Shown here piece after piece: positions 10,411-18,260 of a stretch of 64,000 nucleotides of DNA. This DNA comes from Candidatus Palauibacter soopunensis. GTDB taxonomy: Bacteria > Gemmatimonadota > Gemmatimonadetes > Palauibacterales > Palauibacteraceae. The stretch spans positions 21,068 through 85,067 of the forward strand of contig NZ_CANPVT010000007.1 in the NCBI RefSeq assembly GCF_947581735.1, in the 5' to 3' direction. The stretch's first letter is position 1; the number at the start of each line of letters is the position of its first letter. The notes beneath the pieces were generated by a model. The model saw only the letters and a program-made list of their open reading frames with translations, was not told where the DNA came from and did not search any database. The position numbers and the translations under genes were made by a program.

Positions 10411-11726
10411 CCGGAGACCGACGGCACCTCGTTGCCGGCGATCCAGACGGATTCGATTGCGCGCAGGTTCTCGACGCCTTCCAGGGGATCCGCATTGAGG
10501 AGGATGAGGTCCGCCCAGTTGCCGGCCTCGATCGTGCCGACACCTTCAAGCCCCGCACAGCGCGCCGCGTCGGCCGTGGAGGCGACGAGGATCTCCATGG
10601 GCGACATGCCGGACTCCGCCATGAGCGCGAGTTCCATGTGCTCGAAGTAGCCCTGGAAGCGGGCGGGCGGACCGGTGTCCGTGCCCATCGCGATCGTCAC
10701 GCCGGCGTCGGACAGCGCGCCGAGGTTCTCCTGGGCCTGCGCGAGCGCCTCCTTGTAGCGCTGGGCCGACTCGCTCTCGCGGTAGCGCGCCATGCTCTCG
10801 GGGGCGCGCAGGGCTTCGAGCACGGCCGGCTCGGCGGAGGCAAGGAAGAAGGGATCCGAGAAGAACTCCGGCTCGCTCTCGTACACGAAAGTCGAGACTT
10901 CGCGCGTGAGCGTCGGCGAGTAGCAGACACCGGCTTCGATGAGCCGCGTCGCAAGCGCGTCGTCCACGTCCCGGTCGCGGACGCTGTGCACGATGAAGTC
11001 GGCCCCGGCGTCGAGCAGCCCGTGCGCGTCCTCGAGGTAGAACAGGTGCGCCGCGACCGGAAGCCCGAGTTCGTGCGCCCCCTCGACCACCGCCCCGTAC
11101 ACGTCCGGCGTCATCTTGTACGTGCTGCCGAGGTTGTCGTCGACCCGGATCTTGATGAAGTCGACCCCCATCGCCGCGTTCCCGTGCACCATCTCGAGCG
11201 CGGCCCCCGGCGTGATCCCCGCCACCACGGCACCCGCCACGTAGAGCCGGGCCCGGTCGAGCGACGGCACGTCCTGTTCGTCGCGCACCTCGACACCGGC
11301 GGGCTCGTCCCCACCGAGGCTCACGACGGTGGTGACGCCGTAGCTTGCGTACAGCCGCAGTTGGCGCAGGACGTTCTCCCGCGAGTAGTGCCCGCCCTCG
11401 AGGCCGAGGGTCGCGCCCACATGGCCGTGCGCGTTGATTAGACCGGGGACGAGGTGTTTCCCGGCCGCGTCCAGGACCTCGGCGTCCGCCGGAACCTCGA
11501 CCTCCGCCGACGGTCCCACGGACTCGATGCGCCCGCCCCGGACCACCACCGTCGCGTCGGGCACCGGTTCGGCGCCTGAGCCATCGACGACGGTCGCGCC
11601 GACGATCGCGAGGGCCGGCGCGCCGGTCGCCTCCCCGGGTGAGGATTCGGGGTCGGCGCCGCTACAGGCCCCGAGAATCGCCGCCGTAGCAAGAACAATG
11701 AGCGAAATCGGGGTGCGTTTCAGCAT
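10407..11726 (-). CDS. Amidohydrolase-family lipoprotein (imidazolonepropionase/prolidase-like)
   Basis: 439 residues. A lipobox ILGAC places an acylated Cys at 21. The metal-dependent hydrolase core shows NAHGHVG near 100 (His-x-His), a Lys/His region (VDFIKIRVDD, PVAAHLFYLEDAH, DFIVHSVRDRD) and GTDTGPP near 347 carrying the last Asp ligand. It probably hydrolyses an amide, peptide or ring substrate in the periplasm; the substrate cannot be named. The TauD-type dioxygenase gene ends 17 bp upstream on the same strand. Its TAG overlaps that of the convergent PaaK-like gene. Confidence 0.87.
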   Translation of the reverse strand: MLKRTPISLIVLATAAILGACSGADPESSPGEATGAPALAIVGATVVDGSGAEPVPDATVVVRGGRIESVGPSAEVEVPADAEVLDAAGKHLVPGLINAHGHVGATLGLEGGHYSRENVLRQLRLYASYGVTTVVSLGGDEPAGVEVRDEQDVPSLDRARLYVAGAVVAGITPGAALEMVHGNAAMGVDFIKIRVDDNLGSTYKMTPDVYGAVVEGAHELGLPVAAHLFYLEDAHGLLDAGADFIVHSVRDRDVDDALATRLIEAGVCYSPTLTREVSTFVYESEPEFFSDPFFLASAEPAVLEALRAPESMARYRESESAQRYKEALAQAQENLGALSDAGVTIAMGTDTGPPARFQGYFEHMELALMAESGMSPMEILVASTADAARCAGLEGVGTIEAGNWADLILLNADPLEGVENLRAIESVWIAGNEVPSVSG

Positions 11727-11743
11727 GGTCCGAACTCCTGACT

Positions 11744-12565
11744 CTAGACGGGGCGTTCGCCGCGGATCGTGACGCGATAGCCGGAGCGCACGGCGGGGAA
11801 GTAGTCCCAGATCGCGTGATGCTGCGTGCAGCGGTTGTCCCAGAAGGCGACGGAGTGCGGGCGCCAGCGGAAGCGGCAGTGGAAATCCGGCCGCTGTACG
11901 TGCCGGTAGAGGAAGTCGAGCAGCCCGCTGCTCTCGCCCCGCGGGAGGTCCACGATGCGGACCGTGAACATCTCGTTCACGAACAGCGCCTTCCGCCCCG
12001 TCACGGGGTGCGTGCGGACGACGGGGTGCTCCGCCGACGGGTACGAGCGGCCCCCGTCGTCGCGCCCGATGAGCCGGTTCACCTCACGGTAGAACGGGCC
12101 GCCGTCGTGGACCGCCGTGAGGCCATCGACCAGCGCCTTCATGCGGTCCGACAACGCCTCGTAGGCGGCGTACATGTTCGCGAACAGCGTGTCGCCGCCG
12201 CTCCCGGGCACCGTGTGCAGGCGCAGGATCGAACCCATCGGCGGCATGGGGTCGCACGACACGTCCGAGTGCCAGCGCTCTCCCGTCGCCCGCAGCGAGT
12301 TCTCGTCCGCATGGATCCGGAACACCTCCGGATGTCCTTCGATGCCGGGTTCGTTGGGGTGCTCGACGAGTTCGCCGAACCGGGCCCCCAGCGCCTTCTG
12401 GCTCTCGATGGAGATGTCCTGGTCCCGGAAGAAGAGGACGCAGTGCGCCATCAGCGCATCGCGGATGGTCTCGAAACTGTCATCATCAAGGGCGGCGAGA
12501 TCCACGCCATCGACCTCGGCGCCGATGACGGGCGTCACAGGGCGGATATCGGGTAGGGTTCGCAT
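11744..12565 (-). CDS. TauD/TfdA-family Fe(II)/2-oxoglutarate dioxygenase
   Basis: 273 residues. The iron triad is visible: WHSDV at about 98-102 gives His99 and Asp101, and the distal His lies in RCTQHHAIWDY near 248. The 2-oxoglutarate-binding Arg is in the C-terminal YRVTIRGE. It couples 2-oxoglutarate decarboxylation to hydroxylation of a small acid such as taurine, an alkylsulfate or an aryloxyacid; the sequence does not decide which. The ATG at 12565 (MRTLPDIRPV) is chosen over open frame upstream because family homology starts there and a promoter sits 7 nt upstream. Confidence 0.88.
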   Translation of the reverse strand: MRTLPDIRPVTPVIGAEVDGVDLAALDDDSFETIRDALMAHCVLFFRDQDISIESQKALGARFGELVEHPNEPGIEGHPEVFRIHADENSLRATGERWHSDVSCDPMPPMGSILRLHTVPGSGGDTLFANMYAAYEALSDRMKALVDGLTAVHDGGPFYREVNRLIGRDDGGRSYPSAEHPVVRTHPVTGRKALFVNEMFTVRIVDLPRGESSGLLDFLYRHVQRPDFHCRFRWRPHSVAFWDNRCTQHHAIWDYFPAVRSGYRVTIRGERPV

Positions 12566-12572
12566 GCCGGCG

Positions 12573-12601
12573 AATCTTGAACGGATCGGGCCCCGCAGCA
12601 A
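12573..12601 (-). promoter_or_regulatory. Promoter of the TauD-type gene, leaderless type
   Basis: On the minus strand, TTGCTG (12601-12596), a 17-bp spacer and AAGATT (12578-12573). Seven nt separate the -10 from the ATG, so the transcript should begin at or near the start codon; no Shine-Dalgarno is present. Confidence 0.5.
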
Positions 12602-12703
12602 CGCCGGGGCCGCTCGCGAGCCGGCGGAGCTTGCCTGAGGCACGCGGGCCGTTTCATTTTTTCAGGTCGGATCGTGGGCGCGGTACCCCCAGGAGGGTCT
12701 TGA

Positions 12704-13192
12704 ATGAAGGGTCGTTGGCCAGCCCTGCTGTTTGCGATGGGCGTAGCCCTCAACTGCGGGGGTGGCGGTTCGGGCGAGGGCCCGGTCGGCACGCCCGTCG
12801 AGCCGCCTCCGGCTCCGCCGCCTCCGCCCGTCGGGCCGCCCCCGCCCCCGCCGCCGCCCCCGCCCCCGCCGACCCGGGTGGAAGCGCCTTTCGGGTCGGA
12901 CGCGAACTTCGACATCCAGGACGACACGTTCGTCGATCCCGACGGGAATCACGATCAGGAAGCCCACGTGACGGTCCAGCGGCACGCGGTCATCACATGG
13001 ACGCAGAACGGCACGAACATCCATCGGGTGGAGTTCAGCAAGGTCCCCGAAGGCGCGAACGCGGAGGACAGCGACGATCTGCGGCCCGGCACGATCTGGG
13101 AATACCGTCCCAGGATCGAGGGCGAGTACGTGTTCTTCTGCCGCTACCACGAGTACATGATGGATGTGCGAATCACCGTGGAAAGCCCCTGA
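12704..13192 (+). CDS. Cupredoxin-domain lipoprotein with proline-rich linker
   Basis: 162 residues: signal peptide with a lipobox-like VALNC (Cys18), a Gly/Pro linker at about 31-56 and a small blue-copper (plastocyanin-like) domain. Candidate type I copper ligands are His107, Cys146, His149 and Met152 (FFCRYHEYM, C-x2-H-x2-M). It is a probable single-electron carrier tethered to a membrane by the linker. An AGGAGG lies 8 nt before the ATG. A dihaem peroxidase with the same kind of lipobox and proline linker follows, suggesting the two exchange electrons (inference). Confidence 0.85.
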   Translation: MKGRWPALLFAMGVALNCGGGGSGEGPVGTPVEPPPAPPPPPVGPPPPPPPPPPPPTRVEAPFGSDANFDIQDDTFVDPDGNHDQEAHVTVQRHAVITWTQNGTNIHRVEFSKVPEGANAEDSDDLRPGTIWEYRPRIEGEYVFFCRYHEYMMDVRITVESP

Positions 13193-13230
13193 CGGGAGCT
13201 TTTCGCGACCCCGGTGCATATATCTCCCGC

Positions 13231-14658
13231 ATGCTGAATCGCACTCGGAAGGCGCTCGCCTTCGTGGCCACGGGACTCCTTGTCGGCCTTGCCGCCTGTG
13301 GGGACGGCTCCGTTACGCCCCCGGTCCCGCCGCCTGTACCGCCCGCGCCTCCGCCGGCACCGCCGCCGCCCCCGCCGCCGCCTCCCCCCGAGGTCGTGCG
13401 GGCGATGCTCATCGACACGGTGCGCCTCCTCGCGGACCACCGGAACCTCGACCCGCTCGAGCCTCCTCCTCCCGTGCGCCCCGAACTCGTCGAACTGGGA
13501 CGCGCGCTGGCTTTCGACCGGATTCTGGGCGGGAACCGGGACATCTCCTGCATGACCTGCCACCTGCCCAGCTTCGCGATGGGGGACGGCCGGTCGCTCT
13601 CGATCGGCGTCGGGGGACGAGGGCTGGGTCCGAACCGGACGCACCCCGAGGGCGAGTTCATCCCGCGCAACTCGCCCGCCATCTTCAACCTCCACCTTTC
13701 GACGCAGTTCTTCTGGGACGGGTTCGTGGAGGAACTGGAGGACGGATCGATCTCGACGGAAGCGGGCGATCAACTGACGCCCGAGATGCAGGCGGTGTTC
13801 GAGTTCGGCGCGCTCTCGGCGCAGCCCATGATCCCCGTGCTGCGGCGCAAGGAGATGCGCGGCTTCGGCGAGGACAACGAACTGGCGGCGCTGGCCGACG
13901 ACGACTTCACCGGCGTGTGGGCCGCGCTCATGGCGAGGCTCGGGGAAATCGAGGAATACCGGACGCTGTTCGAGGCCGCGTACCCGGGCACGACGTTCGA
14001 CGACATGTCCTTCGCGCACGCGGCGAACGCGATCGCGGGCTTCTACGTGGCCGAACTCACCTTCATCGACACCCCGTGGGACCGGTTCCTGAAGGGGGAC
14101 AACGACCAGCTCAGCGATTCGGCGCTGCGCGGCGCGAAGAGCTTCATGACGATCCGCTGCATGCTGTGCCATGAGACCGACCAGTTCGACGACCGCAACA
14201 ACGAACACCACAACGCGGCCATCCCGCAGATCGGCCCCGGGCTGGGCGACGGGCCGGGCGGGAACGACGACTTCGGGCGCGAGCGGGTGACGGGAGATCC
14301 GGCGCACCGGCGGCTCTTCAAGACGCCGCCGATGCGGAACGTCGAACTCACCGGGCCGTACGGCCACGCCGGCCAGTTCGCCACGCTGAAGGCGATCGTC
14401 GTCCACTACGACAGCATCGACACCCGGCTCCGGGACTACGACGTGTCGCAGGTGGACCCCGAACTGCGGGGCACGCTGCTCAACAACTTCGACGAGATCC
14501 TCACGACACGGGACACGGTCCTGATCCCGATCGGCTTCGAGGATGCGGAGGCGGACGACCTCGTCGCCTTCCTCGAGTCGCTGACGGACGACGCGGCGCG
14601 CGACCTGTCCCACCTGGCCCCGGCGACGGTTCCGAGCGGACTGCCGATCGACAAGTAG
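13231..14658 (+). CDS. Dihaem cytochrome c peroxidase/MauG-family lipoprotein
   Basis: 475 residues. Lipobox LAAC near residue 19, a proline-rich linker (about 26-52), then a dihaem peroxidase domain with haem motifs CMTCH (107-111) and CMLCH (310-314). YGHAGQFATLKAIVVHYD and the closing DDLVAFLESLTDD are family landmarks. Members reduce peroxide or oxidise protein side chains in the periplasm. The ATG at 13231 is preferred because the signal peptide begins there; no Shine-Dalgarno is visible and an AT-rich CATATAT lies just upstream, so a leaderless start is possible. Confidence 0.9.
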   Translation: MLNRTRKALAFVATGLLVGLAACGDGSVTPPVPPPVPPAPPPAPPPPPPPPPPEVVRAMLIDTVRLLADHRNLDPLEPPPPVRPELVELGRALAFDRILGGNRDISCMTCHLPSFAMGDGRSLSIGVGGRGLGPNRTHPEGEFIPRNSPAIFNLHLSTQFFWDGFVEELEDGSISTEAGDQLTPEMQAVFEFGALSAQPMIPVLRRKEMRGFGEDNELAALADDDFTGVWAALMARLGEIEEYRTLFEAAYPGTTFDDMSFAHAANAIAGFYVAELTFIDTPWDRFLKGDNDQLSDSALRGAKSFMTIRCMLCHETDQFDDRNNEHHNAAIPQIGPGLGDGPGGNDDFGRERVTGDPAHRRLFKTPPMRNVELTGPYGHAGQFATLKAIVVHYDSIDTRLRDYDVSQVDPELRGTLLNNFDEILTTRDTVLIPIGFEDAEADDLVAFLESLTDDAARDLSHLAPATVPSGLPIDK

Positions 14659-14679
14659 GGCCAGCCCGCTGGCGGGTGG

Positions 14680-15906
14680 TCAGGGACCCCCGTCGAGGAG
14701 GGTCCGGAGTGTCCGTTCGAGTTCGCCGGCCTGGGCCTCCGGATCCGCGAGCGTGGGGTTCCGAACGAGCGCGATATCTCCCGCCGCATCCACGACGATG
14801 AGGGCCGGCACCGAGGCGATCTTGTAGTCGTGGGCGATCCGCTCCGCGCGCTGGAGGAGGGGCGCGTCGAGTCCCCATTCGCCCACGGTCGGGCCGGGAT
14901 CGACCTCGGGGCTCTCCCACGCGTTGAGGTTGAAGAACCGGACGCCCGGTGCCGTCCACCGCTCCGGAAGGGCGGCGTACGCGGCGGCGAGGTCCCGGCA
15001 GGGGGCGCACCAGCTTGCCCCGAAACTCAGCACGACGATGTCCCCGCGCAGGTCCGAGAGGCGGAGGGGCGAGCCCGTGTCCGTTTCGAGCGTCCAGTCG
15101 GGCGCCGGAACGCCGGGTTCGATCCGCCGCGCGTCCTCGTCAACGACTTCCCCGCTCGCCGAGTCGAGGAGGTCCATGCGGATCGCGAGTTGATCGGGCG
15201 TGAGCGGCAGATCGACGAGCATGCTCCGGATCTCGAACGCGAGGGCCCCGCTCCCGTCGGCCGCCTCCCAGCGGAAGGCGCGGGGCAGGTCGTCCTCGAC
15301 CCCGATGTGCCACCACACCTGCGCAGGTCCGAACTCGGTCGTCGTTCCGCGCAGCACATCGCACAGGACGCCGCCGATCGTCTCCCGGCTCACGAGTTCC
15401 AGGCCGCTCGCGAGTTCCGCCTGAAACGGCTGCGGATCCGTGAACGCCGAGAGCACTGCGAACGGGGCGTTGGCCACGAGATGGCCGGAGCCCCCCGAGA
15501 TCGTCCCGTGACTGAACCGGGCCAGCGCCTCGTCGCGGGCCGCGACGTAGTCGCCTCCCCCGGACACGATGAGCGCGGGCGCCTCGGCGGACGGGTCGCC
15601 GGCCGGCGGTTCGCCCGGTTGCGGAGCGGGGGTCCATGAGGGCGACGGCCGAAGCTCGGCCCAGTAGATCGGGGGCTCGCCCTCGGCCCTGAGCAGCCGC
15701 ACCCTCCCGGAGTAGGAGCCCGCGGAGTTCCCGGTTCCCTCGTACGCGTACTCGTATGCGAGGCTCGAAAGCCGCCGGATGGCGGCGGCGGCATCGAGGA
15801 GCCGGTCCCGGCTCGTCGGCGCCGGGTCGCATGACAGGCACAGGATGGCCGCGACGCCGGCCGCGGTCGCCGCGCGTGACATTCGATTCGTCCTGTATGG
15901 CCTCAT
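14680..15906 (-). CDS. Thioredoxin-fold (TlpA/ResA-like) lipoprotein with N-terminal lipoprotein-carrier-like domain
   Basis: 408 residues. Signal peptide with lipobox LCLSC (Cys26). Residues ~30-265 form a beta-rich domain resembling LolA/DUF2092 periplasmic proteins (inferred from pattern only). The C-terminal third is a TlpA-type thioredoxin domain with the WCAPC active site at 299-303 and the cis-Pro in IASVPALIVVD. It probably acts in disulfide reduction or cytochrome maturation outside the cytoplasm. Start chosen at the ATG (MRPYRTNRM) at the signal peptide, not at open frame upstream. It converges with the peroxidase gene and diverges from the GH109-like gene. Confidence 0.83.
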   Translation of the reverse strand: MRPYRTNRMSRAATAAGVAAILCLSCDPAPTSRDRLLDAAAAIRRLSSLAYEYAYEGTGNSAGSYSGRVRLLRAEGEPPIYWAELRPSPSWTPAPQPGEPPAGDPSAEAPALIVSGGGDYVAARDEALARFSHGTISGGSGHLVANAPFAVLSAFTDPQPFQAELASGLELVSRETIGGVLCDVLRGTTTEFGPAQVWWHIGVEDDLPRAFRWEAADGSGALAFEIRSMLVDLPLTPDQLAIRMDLLDSASGEVVDEDARRIEPGVPAPDWTLETDTGSPLRLSDLRGDIVVLSFGASWCAPCRDLAAAYAALPERWTAPGVRFFNLNAWESPEVDPGPTVGEWGLDAPLLQRAERIAHDYKIASVPALIVVDAAGDIALVRNPTLADPEAQAGELERTLRTLLDGGP

Positions 15907-16002
15907 GTTTGCGATCCGCTCCCCACCGCTCCGAAGTTGGATTCCATATGTCACGTCCGGCAGCCCGGGGCAAACCCCGGATCATTGAGATGGACGGTGG
16001 AG

Positions 16003-17412
16003 ATGGAACCGACGAAGCGCGAATCGAACGACTCCGGCGAGATGACACCTGCGGGCGTCGACCGGCGAACGCTGCTCAGGCTGGGTGCCCTGGGGGCGGG
16101 GGCGGCAGTCCTCGGCGGCTGCCGCGGGCCCGAGGCCGGCAGCCGACCGGCACGGTCCGGGAACGATGACGCGGCGCCCGAGGCGCTCTTCTCGGCACCG
16201 CCGATGGAGACGGTGCGGGTCGGCTTCGTCGGGATCGGCGGCATGGGTTCGGTCCACGTCCGCAATCTCCTCGACATCGAGGGCGTGGAACTCACGGCGC
16301 TCTGCGACATCCGGCCCGAGCACGCCGAGCGTGCGCGCGATTGGGTGCTCGAAGCCGGGGGCCCGGACCCGACTCTCTACACACGCGGGGAAACGGACTT
16401 CATCCGCATGTGCGAGGCGGAGGATATCGATCTGGTCTACACCGCCACGCCGTGGCGCTGGCACGTGCCCGTCTGCGTGGCCGCGATGGAGCACGGGAAG
16501 CACGCGGCGACGGAGGTTCCGGCGGCCTACACGATGGAGGACTGCTGGCGCCTGGTAGAGACCGCCGAGGCCGCGGCCCGGCACTGCGTGATGATGGAGA
16601 ACGTGAACTACGGCCGCTGGGAGATGCTCGTCTTCCACATGGTGCGGCTCGGGCTGTTCGGCGAGATCCTGCATGGCGAGGGCGGATACCTGCACGACCT
16701 GCGCGCCATCAAGTTCGCCGACACCGGCGAGGGGCTGTGGCGGCGGGAACACTCGAAAACGAGGAACGGCAACCTCTATCCGACGCACGGGCTGGGGCCG
16801 ATCGCCAACTGTATGGACATCAACCGCGGAGACCGCTTCGACTACGCGGTCTCGATGAGCGGGCCGTCACGCGGGCTTCAGGCGTTCGCCCGCGAACATT
16901 TCCCCGAGGGGGCGCCCGAGCGTGACGAGACCTTCTCGCTCGGCGATGTGAACGTCACCCTCATCAAGACCGTCCTCGGCCGGACGATCTACGTCTCACA
17001 CGACACGAACCTCCCTCGCCCGTACTCGCGGATCCACCTCGTCCAGGGGACGCGGGGCCTCTTCCAGGGCTATCCCGAGCGGGTGTACGTCGAGGGCCGC
17101 AGCGAGGGACACCGGTGGGACGAGGCGGAGGACTACGTCGAGGAGTTCGAGCACCCGCTGTGGCGCGAGATGGCCGGGGCCGGGGCGGGTCGCGGACATG
17201 GCAGCATGGACTATCTCGAGGACTACCGGCTCATCAAGTGCCTGCGCGAGGGACTGCCCACGGACATGAACGTGTACGACGCCGCGGCGCTGTCGGCCGT
17301 GTGCGCCGTGAGCGAGGAGTCCGTGGCGGAGCGGAGCCGGCCGGTCGACTTTCCCGACTTCACCCGCGGCCGGTGGGAGACGTGGCCGCAGCTCGGCGTC
17401 GTCGAGGCCTGA
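16003..17412 (+). CDS. Gfo/Idh/MocA oxidoreductase, glycosyl hydrolase family 109-like, Tat lipoprotein
   Basis: 469 residues. Twin-Arg signal DRRTLLRLGALGAGAAVLGGC (Arg21-Arg22, lipobox Cys40), then a Rossmann NAD site VGFVGIGGMGSVHV. The block YPTHGLGPIANCMDINRGDRF is characteristic of GH109, which cleaves alpha-N-acetylgalactosamine or related glycosides by an NAD-dependent redox mechanism. The catalytic motif region HxxGP is present. The exact sugar is unknown. ATG at 16003 chosen over upstream in-frame codons because the Tat signal follows directly. An anchored beta-rich protein overlaps its 3' end. Confidence 0.85.
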   Translation: MEPTKRESNDSGEMTPAGVDRRTLLRLGALGAGAAVLGGCRGPEAGSRPARSGNDDAAPEALFSAPPMETVRVGFVGIGGMGSVHVRNLLDIEGVELTALCDIRPEHAERARDWVLEAGGPDPTLYTRGETDFIRMCEAEDIDLVYTATPWRWHVPVCVAAMEHGKHAATEVPAAYTMEDCWRLVETAEAAARHCVMMENVNYGRWEMLVFHMVRLGLFGEILHGEGGYLHDLRAIKFADTGEGLWRREHSKTRNGNLYPTHGLGPIANCMDINRGDRFDYAVSMSGPSRGLQAFAREHFPEGAPERDETFSLGDVNVTLIKTVLGRTIYVSHDTNLPRPYSRIHLVQGTRGLFQGYPERVYVEGRSEGHRWDEAEDYVEEFEHPLWREMAGAGAGRGHGSMDYLEDYRLIKCLREGLPTDMNVYDAAALSAVCAVSEESVAERSRPVDFPDFTRGRWETWPQLGVVEA

Positions 17413-18248
17413 CGAAGGCGCGGACGCGCCGTCCGCCCTTCGCGCTGCGGGTACTGCGCGGCCTGGCCGTCCTCACCGTGGTCGGGGTCGCCGGCGTGGC
17501 CGCCTGGACCGGGCTGCGCTCCGCCGGTTTCCGTTTTCGGTGGGATATCGAACCAGCGCCCCCACGTCCGGCGGAAGCGCCCGCGCTCCGCGAGGCTCCG
17601 CCGCCTTCAGCTCCGCCCGCGGCCGCGGACGCGCCGGGAGGCGGCGAAGAAGCCGACGCTCCGTCCTCCCGAACTGGCCCTCTCGCGAGCGGACGGTACG
17701 AGCGGATCGAGTTCGAGACGTACGCCGATGGCCGGCCCGTCGCCTCCAACTCCGCGGTGGCGGAGGAATGGCGGGAACAGGGCGTCGTAGTGTCGTTCGA
17801 CTCCTACACGGCGGACGCCACCCGGCCTCATGTGCTCGACGCGCGCGGATACCTGCCCCGGAACGCGTCGATGCACGCGCTGAGCTTCCCGCTCGCGGGA
17901 GACCAGGGTCTGGAAGTCGGCGTCATCCACCTCGATTTCCCCGGACGTCCCAGGAATGTGACGTTCACGCTCTTCGGCCCCGACCTCATCGAAGACTTCG
18001 AGGTGATCGCCTGGAGCGGCGGCGAACGCCTGCCGGCCTCGGCTCGGGTACATGCTCCGGACACGCGCTACGTCTCCGAAAAAGATTCGGGGTCGGCGAC
18101 GGCGACCTACCGCCCGGGAGGGCGCTCGCTCTTCCGGGCCGAGCGCGTGAGCATTGAGGCTCCGCTCGGGGTCGATCGGATCTCGCTCGACGGCTGGGGC
18201 CCTCCGGGCCACATCCTGTTGGTCGATCACCTCGAAATCGACCCCTGA
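17382..18248 (+). CDS. Membrane-anchored protein with Pro/Ala linker and beta-rich domain, unrecognised
   Basis: About 288 residues. An N-terminal membrane helix (VLRGLAVLTVVGVAGVAAW) is followed by a Pro/Ala/Glu-rich linker and a domain opening GRYERIEFETYADGRPVASN with alternating strands up to ILLVDHLEIDP. The pattern recalls secreted beta-sandwich domains such as those in PEP-CTERM proteins, but I do not recognise a family. The start is uncertain: GTG 17382 or GTG 17373, both inside the end of the GH109-like gene, or a CTG at 17409. The overlap suggests translation together with that gene and a shared extracytoplasmic task. Confidence 0.6.
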   Translation: MAAARRRRGLTKARTRRPPFALRVLRGLAVLTVVGVAGVAAWTGLRSAGFRFRWDIEPAPPRPAEAPALREAPPPSAPPAAADAPGGGEEADAPSSRTGPLASGRYERIEFETYADGRPVASNSAVAEEWREQGVVVSFDSYTADATRPHVLDARGYLPRNASMHALSFPLAGDQGLEVGVIHLDFPGRPRNVTFTLFGPDLIEDFEVIAWSGGERLPASARVHAPDTRYVSEKDSGSATATYRPGGRSLFRAERVSIEAPLGVDRISLDGWGPPGHILLVDHLEIDP

Positions 18249-18260
18249 CGCCGCCGAAGG

